From Rhinopomastus cyanomelas (lineage: Eukaryota; Chordata; Aves; Bucerotiformes; Rhinopomastidae): DNA of 64,000 nt. A program made the translations under genes and the position numbers. Below, piece after piece: positions 41,101 to 50,725 of the stretch. The stretch is from positions 1-64,000 of the forward strand of contig VXBP01003634.1 of the NCBI GenBank assembly GCA_013400115.1, written 5' to 3'. How positions within the stretch are numbered: position 1 is the first letter of the stretch; each line of letters begins with the position of its first letter. The notes beneath the pieces were generated by a model. The model was not told the origin of the DNA, did no database searches, and worked only from the letters and a program-made list of their open reading frames with translations.

Positions 41101-42310
41101 GTCGCAGACGACGGGCTTAAAAAAGAAAGAAAGAGGTATGTTAGGCAGTGCTAATTTTAAGCATTTTCCTATGCCTGGTCTGGGAATGGAGAAAGAAAGA
41201 AAGACAAGAGAGAGTGAAAAGAGGAAGAAGAGGGAGAGCCGGGAGGGGAAGTAGAAGAGGGATAAAGAAGCCACAATATGCTGTGGGCGAAACAAAACAA
41301 ACCAAAATCCCAAAACACACAAACAGGGAGGAGGAGGTGCCAAGAAGAGGAGAAAAGAAAGACCTTATCCCCAAAAAATGACCCCAAAATTTGTCTGGCC
41401 TATTCCACCTGCTCAACCTGTCTCCCCTATGGCCTCCATCTCCATACTTCCCCCCCAGTTCCGCTTCCACTCCCGCCCCGCTGCCATGCACGTGCTGCTG
41501 CTGTGAACCAGAGAAAAAACATTCCTGCAGCTGAGACAGAAGGTTAACTTCTTATATGATGGAAGAGAGTTTGATGCAGAAATAAAGTGAATAAATATGA
41601 TTTCACCAAATGCATAACAGGGTGGCATTAAAAAAAAAAAAAAGAGTAAGATTGGGATGATAAAGGATAAAACCCCGGAAAACCTAATATTTAAGTGAAG
41701 GTTCATGTAAATATGGCTCCGGGGTTACAATTTTTGGTTTTATTTTACTCTCACTTTTACACCTTGTCTGTAACAGGTTGAATGGATTAAATTAGTGGCA
41801 TTACTGGTGATACACAATCAGTGTAGAGAGAGTAAGATTGGGCTGTGGGTTGCAAAAGAAATTAGAGGCAGAGACTGAAAAGAGAGAGACAGAGTTCATC
41901 AATGTTTAGATAGTTCACTTAAAGCTACCAGAGGTCATACTTTCACATGGAATGCACAAGCTGTACTCAAAACTTTTGATTATGGAAATAAAAAGCTCAT
42001 TACCATCCCATCCATTTATCTTTGGCTCAATTCATTATGTGGATTTACTTCTGGTAAATGTACCTACCATCAGCCATTTACTATGCAGTCAGTGAGACAG
42101 ACAAGATTCTGAATTCACAATGTGTCTGCTCTTTGCTGTCACATTACCTTGCCAACAAGCCCCAACTGTCAGCTGCATGGCAATGTGTGAAGGGTGGATA
42201 GGCCAATCATTGGTCACAAGGTAGGGTTCATATGTTGTTCCATCCATGTATAATGTAACAATGGGAAACTCAACGTTGACAACATAGTAATGCCATTCTT
42301 TATCACAAAT
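16906..42310 (-). CDS. CLSTN2: Calsyntenin-2, C-terminal half (nine-exon gene span)
   Basis: Type I neuronal membrane protein of the calsyntenin/alcadein family. Family members act at postsynaptic membranes and as kinesin-1 cargo adaptors, and are shed by metalloproteases and gamma-secretase. Exons by position: 42148-42310, 29515-29681, 25189-25337, 23449-23672, 21373-21543, 20665-20810, 19142-19265, 17545-17729, 16906-17115. All junctions are AG/GT with matching phases, giving 1539 nt (512 residues plus stop), about half of the roughly 950-residue family length. Order: end of the LNS (laminin-G-like) domain, membrane-proximal ectodomain, one transmembrane helix, tail. Wording such as SLASLTIRPGK, CFGEDVCISIP and HLDATNSTAGYSIYG fits CLSTN2 better than CLSTN1 or CLSTN3, and the long introns agree. 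Upstream exons for the signal peptide, cadherin repeats and first part of the LNS domain are outside the window. No frameshift or internal stop was seen. Confidence 0.93.
17545..17729 (-). CDS. CLSTN2: CLSTN2 exon: transmembrane helix and first kinesin-binding motif
   Basis: Two bases then 61 codons. A hydrophobic run of about 22 residues (VATVVIIICVSILIFIIMVG in its core) is followed by the stop-transfer bases YRIRTAHQH. The cytoplasmic part holds EMDWDDSALTITVNP, which combines the tryptophan-acidic motif that binds kinesin light chain in calsyntenins with an NP-type segment near the X11/Mint binding region. The minus-strand acceptor is cttctgttccag and the donor is ATGGAG|gtacag. It leaves in phase 0 into the terminal exon across a 429-base intron. 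Confidence 0.95.
18693..18757 (+). repeat. CR1 3' end, short and diverged
   Basis: GGGAGGTTGGATTAAATGG followed by TCTCTTCCAACCCCTAACAT. Lies in the CLSTN2 intron 17730-19141, antisense to the gene. Confidence 0.8.
19142..19265 (-). CDS. CLSTN2: CLSTN2 exon: juxtamembrane stalk
   Basis: Forty-one codons plus one base, too short for ordinary open-frame lists. It contains INILHSSN and HVNHMIVQPQFLQSVQHPE. This is the extracellular stalk just before the membrane, where calsyntenins are cleaved by ADAM-type sheddases (known for the family, not visible as a motif). The acceptor is ctcttgggccag and the donor is CTCAG|gtatgt on the minus strand. It enters in phase 0 and leaves in phase 1, giving Val with the transmembrane exon. 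Confidence 0.9.
20665..20810 (-). CDS. CLSTN2: CLSTN2 exon: membrane-proximal ectodomain
   Basis: Two bases then 48 codons. It contains NYEQVLRQIRYRNWYTA and CSELNGRYTSNEFNLE, both strongly conserved in calsyntenins. The minus-strand acceptor is cccatttcag and the donor is GAG|gtaagc, an excellent consensus. It leaves in phase 0. No further domain is recognised here; the family literature treats it as part of the calsyntenin-specific stalk before the cleavage region. Confidence 0.93.
21373..21543 (-). CDS. CLSTN2: CLSTN2 exon: membrane-proximal ectodomain with Asn-Ser-Thr site
   Basis: Two bases, 56 codons, one base. It contains MHHNLDFCDVLVIGAELDP, EQECLELDPVELQ and HLDATNSTAGYSIYG. The NST triplet is a possible N-glycosylation site in the ectodomain. 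The acceptor is tgttcacag and the donor is CTATG|gtatgt on the minus strand. It leaves in phase 1, giving Gly with the next exon. The short intron of 562 bases that follows shows no repeat. Confidence 0.93.
21936..22003 (+). repeat. Old CR1 3' fragment
   Basis: GAGGGTTGGACTCGATGGCC and CCCATTCCAACCCTAATAAA, the 3' end of an older CR1-like subfamily without an octamer tail. Within intron 21544-23448. Confidence 0.7.
23042..23103 (+). repeat. MIR-like ancient SINE core (tentative)
   Basis: GTAGGAAACTGAGGCACAAG, then GTCATTTCTCAAGCTAGTAG and CAGAGCTGGAAAGG, in the order of the MIR core (GGAAACTGAGGCACAG, CTAGTAAGTGGCAGAGC). No tRNA head is visible. A related but weaker match lies at 9490-9560. 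Confidence 0.5.
23449..23672 (-). CDS. CLSTN2: CLSTN2 exon: membrane-proximal ectodomain, cysteine-containing
   Basis: One base, 74 codons, one base. It starts CFGEDVCISIPDIDAYVMVF and includes HFARPAAQFEGDQGVTLLP and IKIVSTVTK. The first two cysteines lie six residues apart, as in the family. The minus-strand acceptor is a T-rich tract ending tttcag and the donor is AGAG|gtttgt, which is weaker than its neighbours because it lacks A at +3. It leaves in phase 1; joined to the next exon the junction codon is GCC (Ala). The last third (after VSTV) is the least conserved part of the family, so residue identity there says little. Confidence 0.92.
24151..24235 (-). repeat. Old CR1 3' end, antisense
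   Basis: Reverse complement of a CR1 tail: AGCATCATAGCATCATTTGG, then GATTGGAAAAGTCCCTCAAG and GATCATTGAGTCCAACC. Diverged. Within intron 23673-25188. Confidence 0.75.
24306..24375. repeat. 35-bp tandem duplication
   Basis: Two adjacent 35-base copies (24306-24340 and 24341-24375) differing at one base, each starting GCAT(G/A)TCCTGAC and ending TTCATCCAT. Confidence 0.9.
25189..25337 (-). CDS. CLSTN2: CLSTN2 exon: membrane-proximal ectodomain
   Basis: Forty-nine codons plus two bases. It contains FNPSQSVLVMEGDDIENIN and YINSRQFPTAGVRRLKV, the most conserved calsyntenin signature after the LNS domain. The minus-strand acceptor is ttcccctag and the donor is CCA|gtaagt, close to the vertebrate consensus. 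It enters in phase 0 and leaves in phase 2; joining to the next exon gives Gln. A stop follows the donor almost at once, so this exon is shorter than most open-frame thresholds and was found by reading the reverse strand. Confidence 0.93.
25338..29514 (-). other. CLSTN2: CLSTN2 intron with hAT copy 1
   Basis: 4177 bases. Apart from the hAT element at 28178-28482 no repeat or exon is recognised. Confidence 0.8.
28178..28482 (-). mobile_element. Non-autonomous hAT-type DNA transposon, copy 1
   Basis: 305-bp element with perfect 15-bp terminal inverted repeats (CAGGGGTCCTCAAAC at both ends) flanked by a perfect 8-bp target-site duplication, ccctagag at 28170-28177 and 28483-28490. Eight-base duplications and CAG...CTG ends are the hAT signature. 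It has no transposase. It carries a (CCCT)n tract at about 28346-28375. The end that reads CAAACTTTTTAAACAGGGG is on the right, so it is inverted relative to the copy at 53547. It lies in a CLSTN2 intron. Confidence 0.9.
29515..29681 (-). CDS. CLSTN2: CLSTN2 exon: end of LNS domain
   Basis: Two bases complete the previous codon, then 55 codons. Recognisable text includes GEVTKPRFAQYFHGSLASLT, which is the closing strand of the LNS domain, and VISCLQACKEGLD, a conserved two-cysteine calsyntenin segment. The minus-strand acceptor is ctctcttgcag and the donor is ATAAAG|gtgaag. It ends in phase 0, agreeing with the next exon, which begins YHFNPSQ. The open frame runs on into the intron for a few codons, so the splice site rather than a stop sets this boundary. 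Confidence 0.93.
30808..30885 (-). repeat. CR1 3' end, antisense
   Basis: CACAGAATCACAGAATGTTA, GATTGGAAGGGACCTCAAAA and CATCTAGTCC-like text (here diverged) ending CTTGCCTGTTGCAG. Confidence 0.85.
31071..31190 (-). ncRNA. 5S rRNA-derived sequence (pseudogene or 5S-type SINE fragment)
   Basis: On the minus strand the sequence runs through the 5S rRNA landmarks in order and spacing: CATGCCACCCTGG near the 5' end, AAGCTAAGCAGGGT (the A-box region of the internal promoter), then GTACTTGGATGGGAGAC (the intermediate and C-box region), and GGTGCTGTAGG at the 3' end, over about 120 bases. The part after the first CACCCTG is diverged, and there is no run of four T just after the 3' end. It lies inside a CLSTN2 intron on the same strand as the gene. 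It is either a dispersed 5S pseudogene or the head of a 5S-derived SINE; the GC-rich stretch downstream to about 30960 could be the rest of such an element. Confidence 0.75.
31798..31997 (-). repeat. Ancient CR1/L3-like fragment, antisense
   Basis: GGAGGGACCCTGAGGGATGA, CCCCTCAGTGCCAAGACATG, CTGTTCTTGACAATTGCCTG and CCCAGGCAACCCACTCCAAC, the layout of old vertebrate CR1/L3 3' regions. Strongly diverged; the subfamily is not assignable by eye. Confidence 0.6.
32982..33848 (-). repeat. CR1 antisense copy with 27-N gap
   Basis: 3' tail at 32982 (CATAGAATCATAGAATCG), then C-terminal ORF2 text up to 33463, 27 Ns at 33464-33490, then RT text on the minus strand (IKDRRVIRDSQRGFTKGKSC, RAVDVIYLDLRKAFDTVSH) to about 33848. 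Between the two sides of the gap several hundred bases of a normal CR1 are missing. Confidence 0.93.
36853..36966 (+). repeat. CR1 3' end
   Basis: GATGTTTAAAACCCAACTGG, GGGTTGGACTAGATGGTCTT and CCTTCCAATCCCTAATGTTC. Sense strand, antisense to CLSTN2. Confidence 0.87.
39012..40145 (-). repeat. CR1 antisense copy, longest in the window, with internal deletion
   Basis: The tail at 39012 (TAGAATCATAGAACCATTAG) is followed by C-terminal ORF2 on the minus strand (KCLRGGCREDGAGLFSVSSS; LLPLYSSLVRPHLEYCIQFW). At about 39706 it jumps directly to RT text (GRAVDVIYVDLSKAFDRVFH, HIKDRRVIRDSQHGFTKG) without any N, so this deletion may be real. CR1 text fades near 40145. Confidence 0.92.
41158..41350 (+). 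repeat. Purine-rich tract
   Basis: Almost pure A/G from about 41186 to 41262, with a second tract at 40969-41028. The CLSTN2 transcript would carry the pyrimidine strand. Confidence 0.75.
42148..42310 (-). CDS. CLSTN2: CLSTN2 exon: LNS (laminin-G-like) domain, central part
   Basis: First CLSTN2 exon in the window in transcript order. It has 54 whole codons plus one base. It opens with ICDKEWHYYVVNVEFP, contains VTLYMDGTTYEPY and ends LTVGACWQ, the beta-strand pattern and cysteine of the calsyntenin LNS domain. On the minus strand the acceptor is a pyrimidine run ending tttcag and the donor is CAAG|gtaatg. It enters in phase 0 and leaves in phase 1, which matches the next exon at 29681 and gives Gly at the junction. 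A 12.5-kb intron follows. Some calsyntenins carry extra residues at this point, so a small alternative exon in that intron is possible, but none was seen. Confidence 0.92.
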
Positions 42311-44110
42311 CTGAAAGACAGAATGCAAAAGAGAAATATTAATTACCTCTCATTGTCAGGTGACTAATTTGTATATCACAGACATTTTTTTAAATGGTAT
42401 AGCTTCCAAACCCCACACATTGAAAAAAATTACATGATGGCAATTTATTCACCAATTAATTAAATTTAAAACAATGTTGATAAATACTCTTGGTACACTT
42501 GCAGAATCTATTTGATAAATAGAGGCATCTTAAAACATATTCTTTAAAAACAAGATATGCATAAGAGAAATATATAACATTATTATGTTCTTAACATCTA
42601 TTTCAACATTAGAGAATACAAAACTGCATGTAAGACATGGATCCTTTGGTTGTATTGGCATCATCATTGGGGAGCCCTGTCGGCTTCAAATTAAGAAAAC
42701 ATATAGCACATAGTCACTAGAGTAATGAGTTATCACTTACTGGATTCAATTGTCTTTACTTATTGCATTACTACTTAAAAAACCCTACACAGTCTGTCAG
42801 AACCTCCACAGTGCAGGAAGGGCCCCTGTAGTGCTCTGTATACACATAGATGGACAACCACTCTGTGTGTCTTCTTGTGTTGAACAGGAGACTCAAATCT
42901 TCTACATATTTCATTTTTTGGCCTTGAGATTTTACCCAGATAGTGAGGAAAATGAAAATCTATGGGCCTTTACTGATAGACATCAGCGTCAGAAAGCAAT
43001 AGCCAGTTACAACATACTTTGAAGATACCAAAATTTATGTCAAATGTCAAACAAATTTCAGAGCTGGAAAACCCGGTGTTACTGAGGGATGGTCACATTT
43101 GGTTTTAGTTCAGAACCACATAGGTAGATAGACCACTATCTCAAAAGACACAAGTCCAGTGTGCAGATATGAGTGCCTGCCGAATTCCTTTTCCTTTTGT
43201 TGTAGTTTTCAGATGTAAAATTTCAAAGGAAAAAATGACAGCAAATTAGTAGGATGGGTGGGCTGCTTTTTAAAAATCAAGCAGTAGTTACAATCTTGCT
43301 ACCCTCAATTCTGCAGAGAAACTTGTTTTGATATACTAAGCCATGGAAGTGTTTGAATGCAGACTTCCTTGCTGGCTCATAGAGGCAAGCAGAAAAGTGA
43401 TGCGTAAACACCACACTTTGTCCTTGGCCAGATTAAGTGCTATCTGCTGCAGTATCTGCCCTCTGAAAGCCAAAGCTAAATGTTTTGTTCCAAAAGAGAT
43501 TTCATCAGGAACTTAGTCACTACTGTTTCAAATGTACACATTTATTTCTGTGGACATCATAGTTCCGCAGCAAGAGATAAATGCAGCAAGGGGCTGCCGG
43601 AGCCTTCCTTCCATAAGGATAGACAGCACAAAAGTTTTCTGAAGGTCAAGTGAAGTGAAACCAAAGTTGAAAGTAAATACCCTGGAAGACTGAAAACTTT
43701 ATTGAACAAACAGCAATCACAAGTAGTATCATGCAGTGTTTACCTTTCAAGGCAAACCAATCGTTGGGATGTGGTGATGACAGCTGCCTGCATCAGGCAT
43801 CTTATGTACCCTAGTATCAGTGATGTGCCTGAGTGGGAGAGCCCTTATATGCCAAAACCTGCAAGTGTTAACACTTGATGCTTTTCAGAGAACCATTCCA
43901 GAGTATTTTTGTTTTGCAACCCTAAACTGCATCACTTGGGATACTCCAGCTGTTGTAAAAGGAGTGAGCAATCCTTCTCACAGTTTGCCAAAACAAACCC
44001 ACACATTTTGAGACATCTTATACACGCAGAACATGATAACATGTATCTAGTCTGATTTTGCCCCTTTTGTCATCTAGCCCACAGTTTTTCATGGCATATA
44101 TGTGGGATGA

Positions 44111-44195
44111 TTCTCTTAAAGCAAAATGCACTTTTTTCCTCATGAAAGCACAAATCTATACATCTAAAAATTCTGATAATTTCCAAACTGCAACA
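44111..44195 (+). repeat. Unassigned dispersed repeat, copy A
   Basis: About 85 bases that match 51878-51962 at roughly 82 percent by hand alignment, same orientation. Begins TTCTCTTAAA, ends CAAACTGCAACA. Weaker similarity may extend about 45 bases upstream. Not CR1 and not recognised. Confidence 0.75.
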
Positions 44196-44216
44196 GCTGG
44201 AACATATGAAGTTACA

Positions 44217-44413
44217 CAGCAATGAGAGAAGGAACTTCTTGACAGTGAGGGTGACAGAGCACTGGAATTAGCTGCCCATGGGAGTTATGGAGACATTTAA
44301 AACCCGCCTGGATATGGTCCTGTGTGACTTGGTCTAGGTGAAACTGGCTGGGAGATTGGGCTCAATTACCTTCTGAAGTCCCTTCCAATCCCTAATGTTC
44401 TGTGATTCTGTAT
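44217..44413 (+). repeat. CR1 ORF2 end and 3' UTR
   Basis: GAAGGAACTTCTTGACAGTG, GACATTTAAAACCCGCCTGG, CCTTCCAATCCCTAATGTTC and a TTCTGTGATTCTGTA tail. Sense strand. Confidence 0.9.
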
Positions 44414-46539
44414 GCACACAAGGGAACATGCACTCTATAAAAGGTTGGGCCCCATCTTGAAGCTCTTTTCCATTCTAGGTGATTCTCTGCGTTCAAACAA
44501 ATTCTAAGTATGATGTCCATTAAACATTAACATTGAATGAATAAATTCACTTCTACAATTTAATTTTTATCAGAAGTGTCTTCAGCTCAATAAAGAACAT
44601 TCACTTCTGTTTGTTCAACCTAACTTTGCAGAATGTAAATCATCCTGCCAGAACCAATGTGCCTCTGCTAGAATGTTTCTCCAAGATGTAAGTGGCCTTT
44701 AAAGAAATGTCACTCTCTGTGAGACCAGGGAGCCTTTCACTAGTAGTCTTTTCTTCACTGCAGCAGAACTCTATGCCTTCTCACTAAACTCCTTTATGCT
44801 GTTTGGTATTATTTCCATAAGTAAACCATTTAGGCTGCTCTATAATCAAGCTTACAGTGAAAAAGGTATTATATTCATTGATAGAAAAATGAGATCATTA
44901 ATGAAGGAAAAAGCACATTCAGACAGGGATTATACATCCAAGCAGCTGGAATACTAATGTTTACCCCTGCTCGTGAGGAGATCAGGAGTAGGTCTGGCAT
45001 TACAAATGGCATAGTTTTGCAAAGCAGCATCACCAAATATTCATCATGTCTAGTCTGCCTCTGTTTCTGTACAGAAACAGTCTCTCCAATGGCTATGCCT
45101 GTCTGGAGAAATGCAAAGTCTACAGAAGGTGAAGGCAGCACTGCTTCCACTAACAAAGACCTGCAGCACACCGTGTCTTCTTCAAGACATGTATTAATTA
45201 ATAGTTACTACTATGAAGCACTGTTATGTTGTTATTAGCAGTATTGCTTTCTTTGTGGATGTACAGTTATGGTATTTATAAATCTGTAAGTCCTTCAGAA
45301 AGCAAAACACTGACTTCAAATCCTCTGTATGCTCCTTTACAGTGCATGTACAGGACTTATACAAAAACCCAAGCAATGAAATAGGTTCATCATTCACACA
45401 AGCTGGCAGAGGTTATCATTGTGAAAACTCTGTAAACATGCAGATAAATTAGGCAGGCTCCACATTTCTATCTCAATCACAGGGAATCACCCTTTCATCT
45501 TCTGCTTAAAGGCACTTGCATTATCCCCTCAGTCACAGCCTCCAGATCAAACCCTCTACCCCATTGTGACAGCAGCCCCATGCTTTGTAAATCTGCTTCA
45601 AAGCATGGTACCCATTACCTGTGATCAGAGCACAGACCATAGAAGATATTTGGATGTTGAGTTTAAAAAACACCAGATCTTTTTTTCCAGCTCCACAACC
45701 CTTTCTTAAAAGATTACAAATATTTGCACTGTTCTTTCTGTTCCTGACACTAAATAGGCTTTTAAGTGTTTACAACATATTTTGATGGAAAATGTAAGAT
45801 ATATTTTAAGATAGCAAAATATTTGTACAATATACTTCCAGAATATTTTTTGTAACATTAAAATGAAGCACTGGACCACATACAAACAAAGGCAACAGAT
45901 TCAAAGTTTCTGAAAGGCAGTTTCATTACACCCTGAACATGAACCTACGGCACAAAGTTAGGAAGCGGTAAGAAAGCAAGTTTGAAACAGACACTGTTGG
46001 AAAACATCTAACAGTGGATTTCAAGTAAAAGTCACATAGACCTGCATTTTTTTAAATAAGTGTTGTATATTTACACATGTGAAATAAACAGAAACTTTCT
46101 TGAGATTTTAGGCATTGCGCACAGATTGGTGAGTGCTGCGTGAAGTCTATCCACAGGTAAGCATAGGAAAGGTTCTCCTCCTGTCCCACTCTGGGGGCAT
46201 ATAACTGATGTCTCTGATGAGCAGCAACTTTGAAAAAGTTGAATGGGCTTTTATCTGTTACTTTAGAAACTCATTTAGTATCTGAATTATTTTCCTGTTG
46301 TCAGTTGTCATCCACAGACTTCTAAAATTAGGGCACGTTTGTTTCAAAAATGGCAAAAACTGTAACTTAGGGCATTACTAACTGCTGCCATCTTCTGCTT
46401 TCTTCTAATAAATCTCGGCTTTAAACTTCAGTAGGTGAGCTACGGGAAAAAGTTGTTCAGGTAATATATAGGGAAAGAATTACCACCACTGATTGCCAAT
46501 CTCTTTTTCTTGTTGTCTATAATGTCCTTATGATTTGTG

Positions 46540-46557
46540 TTTTTTTTTTTTTTTTTT
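46540..46557 (+). repeat. Poly(T) run
   Basis: Eighteen T in a row. No retroposed gene is recognisable next to it. Confidence 0.9.
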
Positions 46558-48411
46558 GGTTCTGTATCATCACCACCAAGGACACAACCTATACTGCTCA
46601 AAATGTCCTAGTGTACGCTGCAGGTATGTGACCTGGTATGAAGAGGCTTAGGCTGTCCTAGCTCTCTGGGTAGCTGGGATCCCCACAATGTTCCTGCTTT
46701 CTAATACAATGAGCAAAAATATGTTTCTGCTGGGAATGTGCAAGCTTGAAGTGAGAATTTGCTTTCGTGAGACTCAATGCATTTCAAATTGGTTTTGCGC
46801 TACAATATAATCTGCCAACAGAATAATATTGGGGAAGAGTTATTGAAAATAAAGACAAATGCAAACTCAGACTAATCAAATTAATCCAGCAGTAGAAATT
46901 ATGTCTTGTAGCATTATTTATTCTACCTCAGTAATAGGCTCTGAGGATTAGGGCAGGTATTTGCCACATGTTGGGTTGTACTTTATCTAAAAGTTGTTGA
47001 AAATGGAAAGGATTAAAACATGGGTGGCAAGGGATCTTTACGTTCTTGACCAACAAGTGTAGCAGTGCAGACTGCAAATACATGTCAAATAGCTCCACAG
47101 CATCTTCAGAAAACATTAAATAAAGCTCTAAACTATTCATATTAAGTAGTGGCTTTTTCCTTTTTTAAAAAAATACTCTCTTTGGGTTTCTCCTTGTCCA
47201 TTTATCCTTTAGCAGCCCACTCACATGACACTTTTTTTTTTACTGTCTGCAAAATCAATAATTCTGCCTCTGAAGTGGTAAAAGGTACAGTATGCTTATG
47301 GTAATTAAGGCAAGCTGGAAGAAAAATATACAATATATGGGAAAAGAAGGAATCAATATAATCTCACTAGTTAAATCAACAGGAGATACATCTAAAAACA
47401 CCATCACAATCTACATAGTCAGTGTTTTTCTCGTAAGAATAGTCACACACTTAACCTCCGCATAAAAATTGGCAGTTTGAGCCTTTGCCTATACATAGTC
47501 CTGCTTGAATGGCATCACAAAGTCTGTCTGATCAAGTCCCCAGTTCTGACAGCTGGTGTCAGGCAGTAAAGTTAAAAGCCAAACCAAGCAGCTTGCTTTG
47601 CTCTGCTCCCAATGAGTGCTTTTCTGCTTATGGCACCGGAGCAGCACCGCTCTTCCAACTGTTGGCACTGGTGGTTCTTCGATGGAGTAATTTGTGCTTC
47701 TTTGTGAGGCAGCTTTTTCTATTAGTATCAGAATGTGGTGTTTCTAGCCCACGTGTTGTTGCAACGTCAGCCTCATATTTAGGAAAAATGTAATAAAAAT
47801 TTTTCAATACTGATTTTTTTTCAAAATTGCCTTCTTCAGTGACCTTTCAGTAGCAAATCTCCTGATCCATGCATTTTTATTGCTGTGTAATTCTGCAGTC
47901 ACAAAGGAACATGTTCTAGAATACAAGAGATTGAACATCATGCAAATCAATCCCTCCTTTCTAGAGCCTTGTCTAAGTATCAGAACATGAACCAGAAAAG
48001 GAAGCAAAAAAGAGACTCCTCTGTCCCCTGTGCAACTCTTAAGCAAGTTATTGCTTCCGCATAGCGCTTTTGGTGAAAAATCTAGAACCTTGTGTTCCCT
48101 TGTTCATCCTGCCTCTCATTGCATGCATTAAAGGAGAGAAACCTCTTGGGATTATATAAAGGTGAGCAAGAGCCATGGGAATCTCAGTCTCAAGGATCTC
48201 CTGACAACAGAGCATGTCTGAGCTCCTAAATAGGGTACCAGTTACAGAATGACAATAGGAAACCCTAGCACCAATGGCTCTAAAGCTTTTTTCAGAGTTC
48301 ACTATATTGGCACCTTATTTAGGAAGCAAAGCAAAGCAGAAGACATTTTCCATTACAGTATATTTTAAAACATAGGAACTAGAGGTGAAGGATTGTCTTT
48401 ATAAACTTACT

Positions 48412-49108
48412 GATTCATAGAATTATAGAATCATAGAATGATTAAGGATTGGAAGGGACCTTGAAAGATCATCAAGTCCAATCCCCCTGCAACAGCAGGA
48501 TCAACTAGACCAAGTCACACAGGAACACAACCAGGCGGGCCTTGAACGTCTCCAGTGAAGGAGACTCCACAACCACCCTGGGCAGCCTGTTCCGGTGCTC
48601 CGTCACCCTCACTGTGAAGANTTGTTGCTCAGTTGCAGGACTCTACACTTGCCCTTGTTATACCTCATTAAATTTTTCTCAGCCCAGTTCTCCAACCCGT
48701 CCAGATCTCGCTGAATAGCAGCACAGTCTGCAGGGGTGTCGGCGACACCACCCAGCTTTGTGTCATCAGCAAACTTGCTGACAGTGCATGCCAATCCCTC
48801 ATACAAGTCATTAATGAATAGACTGAACAGGACCGGTCCCAGCACCGATCCCTGGGGCACTCCACTAGATACAGGCCTCCAACTAGATTCCGTCCCATGG
48901 ACCACTACTCTCTGATTTCTACCCTGGAGCCAGTTTACGATCCACCTTACTACCGGATAATCTAGACCACACTGTCTGTTTGTCTGCGAGGATGCTGTGA
49001 GAGACTGTGTCAAATGCCTTACTCCAGTCAAGATAGATCACATCCACTGCTCTGCCATCATCTATCCACCTGGTTATGCCCTCATAAAGGGCTGTCAGGT
49101 TGGTCTGA
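48412..49108 (-). repeat. CR1 antisense copy with single-N scar
   Basis: 3' tail from 48412, UTR to 48620, one N at 48621, then RT text on the minus strand: LENWAEKNLMRYNKGKCRVL, GVPQGSVLGPVLFSLFINDL (with the FADD-type catalytic block SKFADDTKLG) and AVDVIYLDWSKAFDTVSH. The region between GKCRVLQL and the 3' UTR, several hundred bases in intact CR1, is absent at the N. Confidence 0.93.
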
Positions 49109-50701
49109 ATAGCGACCACAGTTTAATGCTGATTGTTCTGAAGTTATATTTTTAAATTAATGCTTCAAAATGAACTGCTCAGTACAACATACAGAGTAGC
49201 ACCCTAATTGTCTTTCTCACAGACCTTGCTCAAATAAATGCTGTATCCAAATAAATACATGTCTAATGCCAGTCCTTCCAAATGGGTATTTTCAACCCTT
49301 TACTCACTGTTTAGTCCATGGTTTTTCTTCTGCCTAATGTTCATACAATTTAGACATTTACTTTCTCTTAAAAAAACCACAATTTTTCACAGACTGTTCA
49401 GGAAACTGCCTTAAGGTTTGTTTGGTCTTCTTAAGAAAATATAAACAGAAAATGTTATTTGAATACCCGGAGTTCCGTTATTTATGATGCTGTTTGGTTT
49501 ATTTAACTTGTCAAACTGTGCAGATGTCCACTAAATCACTCAGAATATTTGGTGAGAGAAATGCCATCTTTCAACATTTCTTCTTCTCTTGGTAAATACC
49601 CCAAGAATACCAATTTGCCCAAAACTAATTTGTGAAAATACATTTATACAGCAAGTTTGCCAAGTGTGCTTGTTGATAGCTGCAGATGTTCCCAGAGGAA
49701 GTGCCTGGGTGTATTTCATTAGAGATGTCTATTTACCTTGCAGTGACAAATAAAGCAATCCTTTTTCTCTCCTCAGCCTTTTCCCCTCCACGTACATTCA
49801 AATGAATGTAGAAGGAAGAGCAAGCACCAAGAAGAGGTGAGCCTGTATTTATTACCAGACTTAGAGATGTAAGGTGTGTTTTGATCTTTCATTTTCTTGA
49901 GATAAAAAACTGAACCTTGCAGAGCTCTGCAGAGTATTTTAGTTTGAGGTTGACTCACACGGCAAATGTCTTTCAAAGGAGAGGGTGAATGAAGACTCTG
50001 CAGTCACCCTGTAGCAACCAGGGTGAATATTTTAAGACTGTGAGTTAAGTTTTAATTTTATTTGTGTATCATCCTCACTTTCAAGCAAATAAGTATAGAG
50101 GTCTGACACTGAGTTTTCCAGAATTTACTGTCTGGTTTTGTCTAAACTCCCTGTCCTATATGTTAGAGAGAGGATGTTAATTGACCCCTTTGCAAGATGG
50201 ATTCTTTTGGTCCACCTTGTGCTGTTGGCATTCTGCCAGGCGGAGTAGATCACTGTCTTCCATTGCACTATTCTGTACCCTCACAATAGCCACTCTATTA
50301 CTCTATCATTTAATGATGACAACTTCATTCCAAATACCTGTGACATTCGAGTCATCTGCAAACCAAACTTCTAATATAAGACTGAAGGGGATTAAAAAAT
50401 GTAATGGTAAACCACTATTGCTTACGTGTAAGAAAAGAAAGCAAGGTGGGGAAAATGCAATCTAAGATATCTTTTAGCATCTGACCTTGCAGTCTCCTGC
50501 TAAGATCTCGCATAACACTTCTGCTGGCCCTGTCTGCTGACCTGGAGAGCTCCTTCTCCCATATTACTCTTAGAAGAGACTACACTAGCCTGTACTGTAC
50601 CTAAAGACTTCCGTGTTACTGAAAGATTGCAAGATGACTGGGTAGGGAAGGAGGTGTTAAAAAAAATTCAGTGGCTTTACACTTTGTGGCCTCTAGTTGC
50701 A

Positions 50702-50725
50702 CATATATATATATATATATATATA
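50702..50725 (+). repeat. (AT)n microsatellite
   Basis: Alternating AT for about 24 bases, followed by A-rich sequence. Confidence 0.93.

Larger units (their letters stand above)
29682..42147 (-). other. CLSTN2: CLSTN2 12.5-kb intron
   Basis: Contains five CR1 fragments, the 5S-derived sequence, an N gap and the purine tracts near 41 kb. 34000-36850 and 36970-39010 show nothing recognisable. Confidence 0.8.

Noticed and set aside
44875..45171. Minus-strand frame considered as the missing upstream CLSTN2 exon
   Set aside because: Its translation shares no LNS-domain pattern, and no acceptor/donor pair gives a phase compatible with the exon at 42310.
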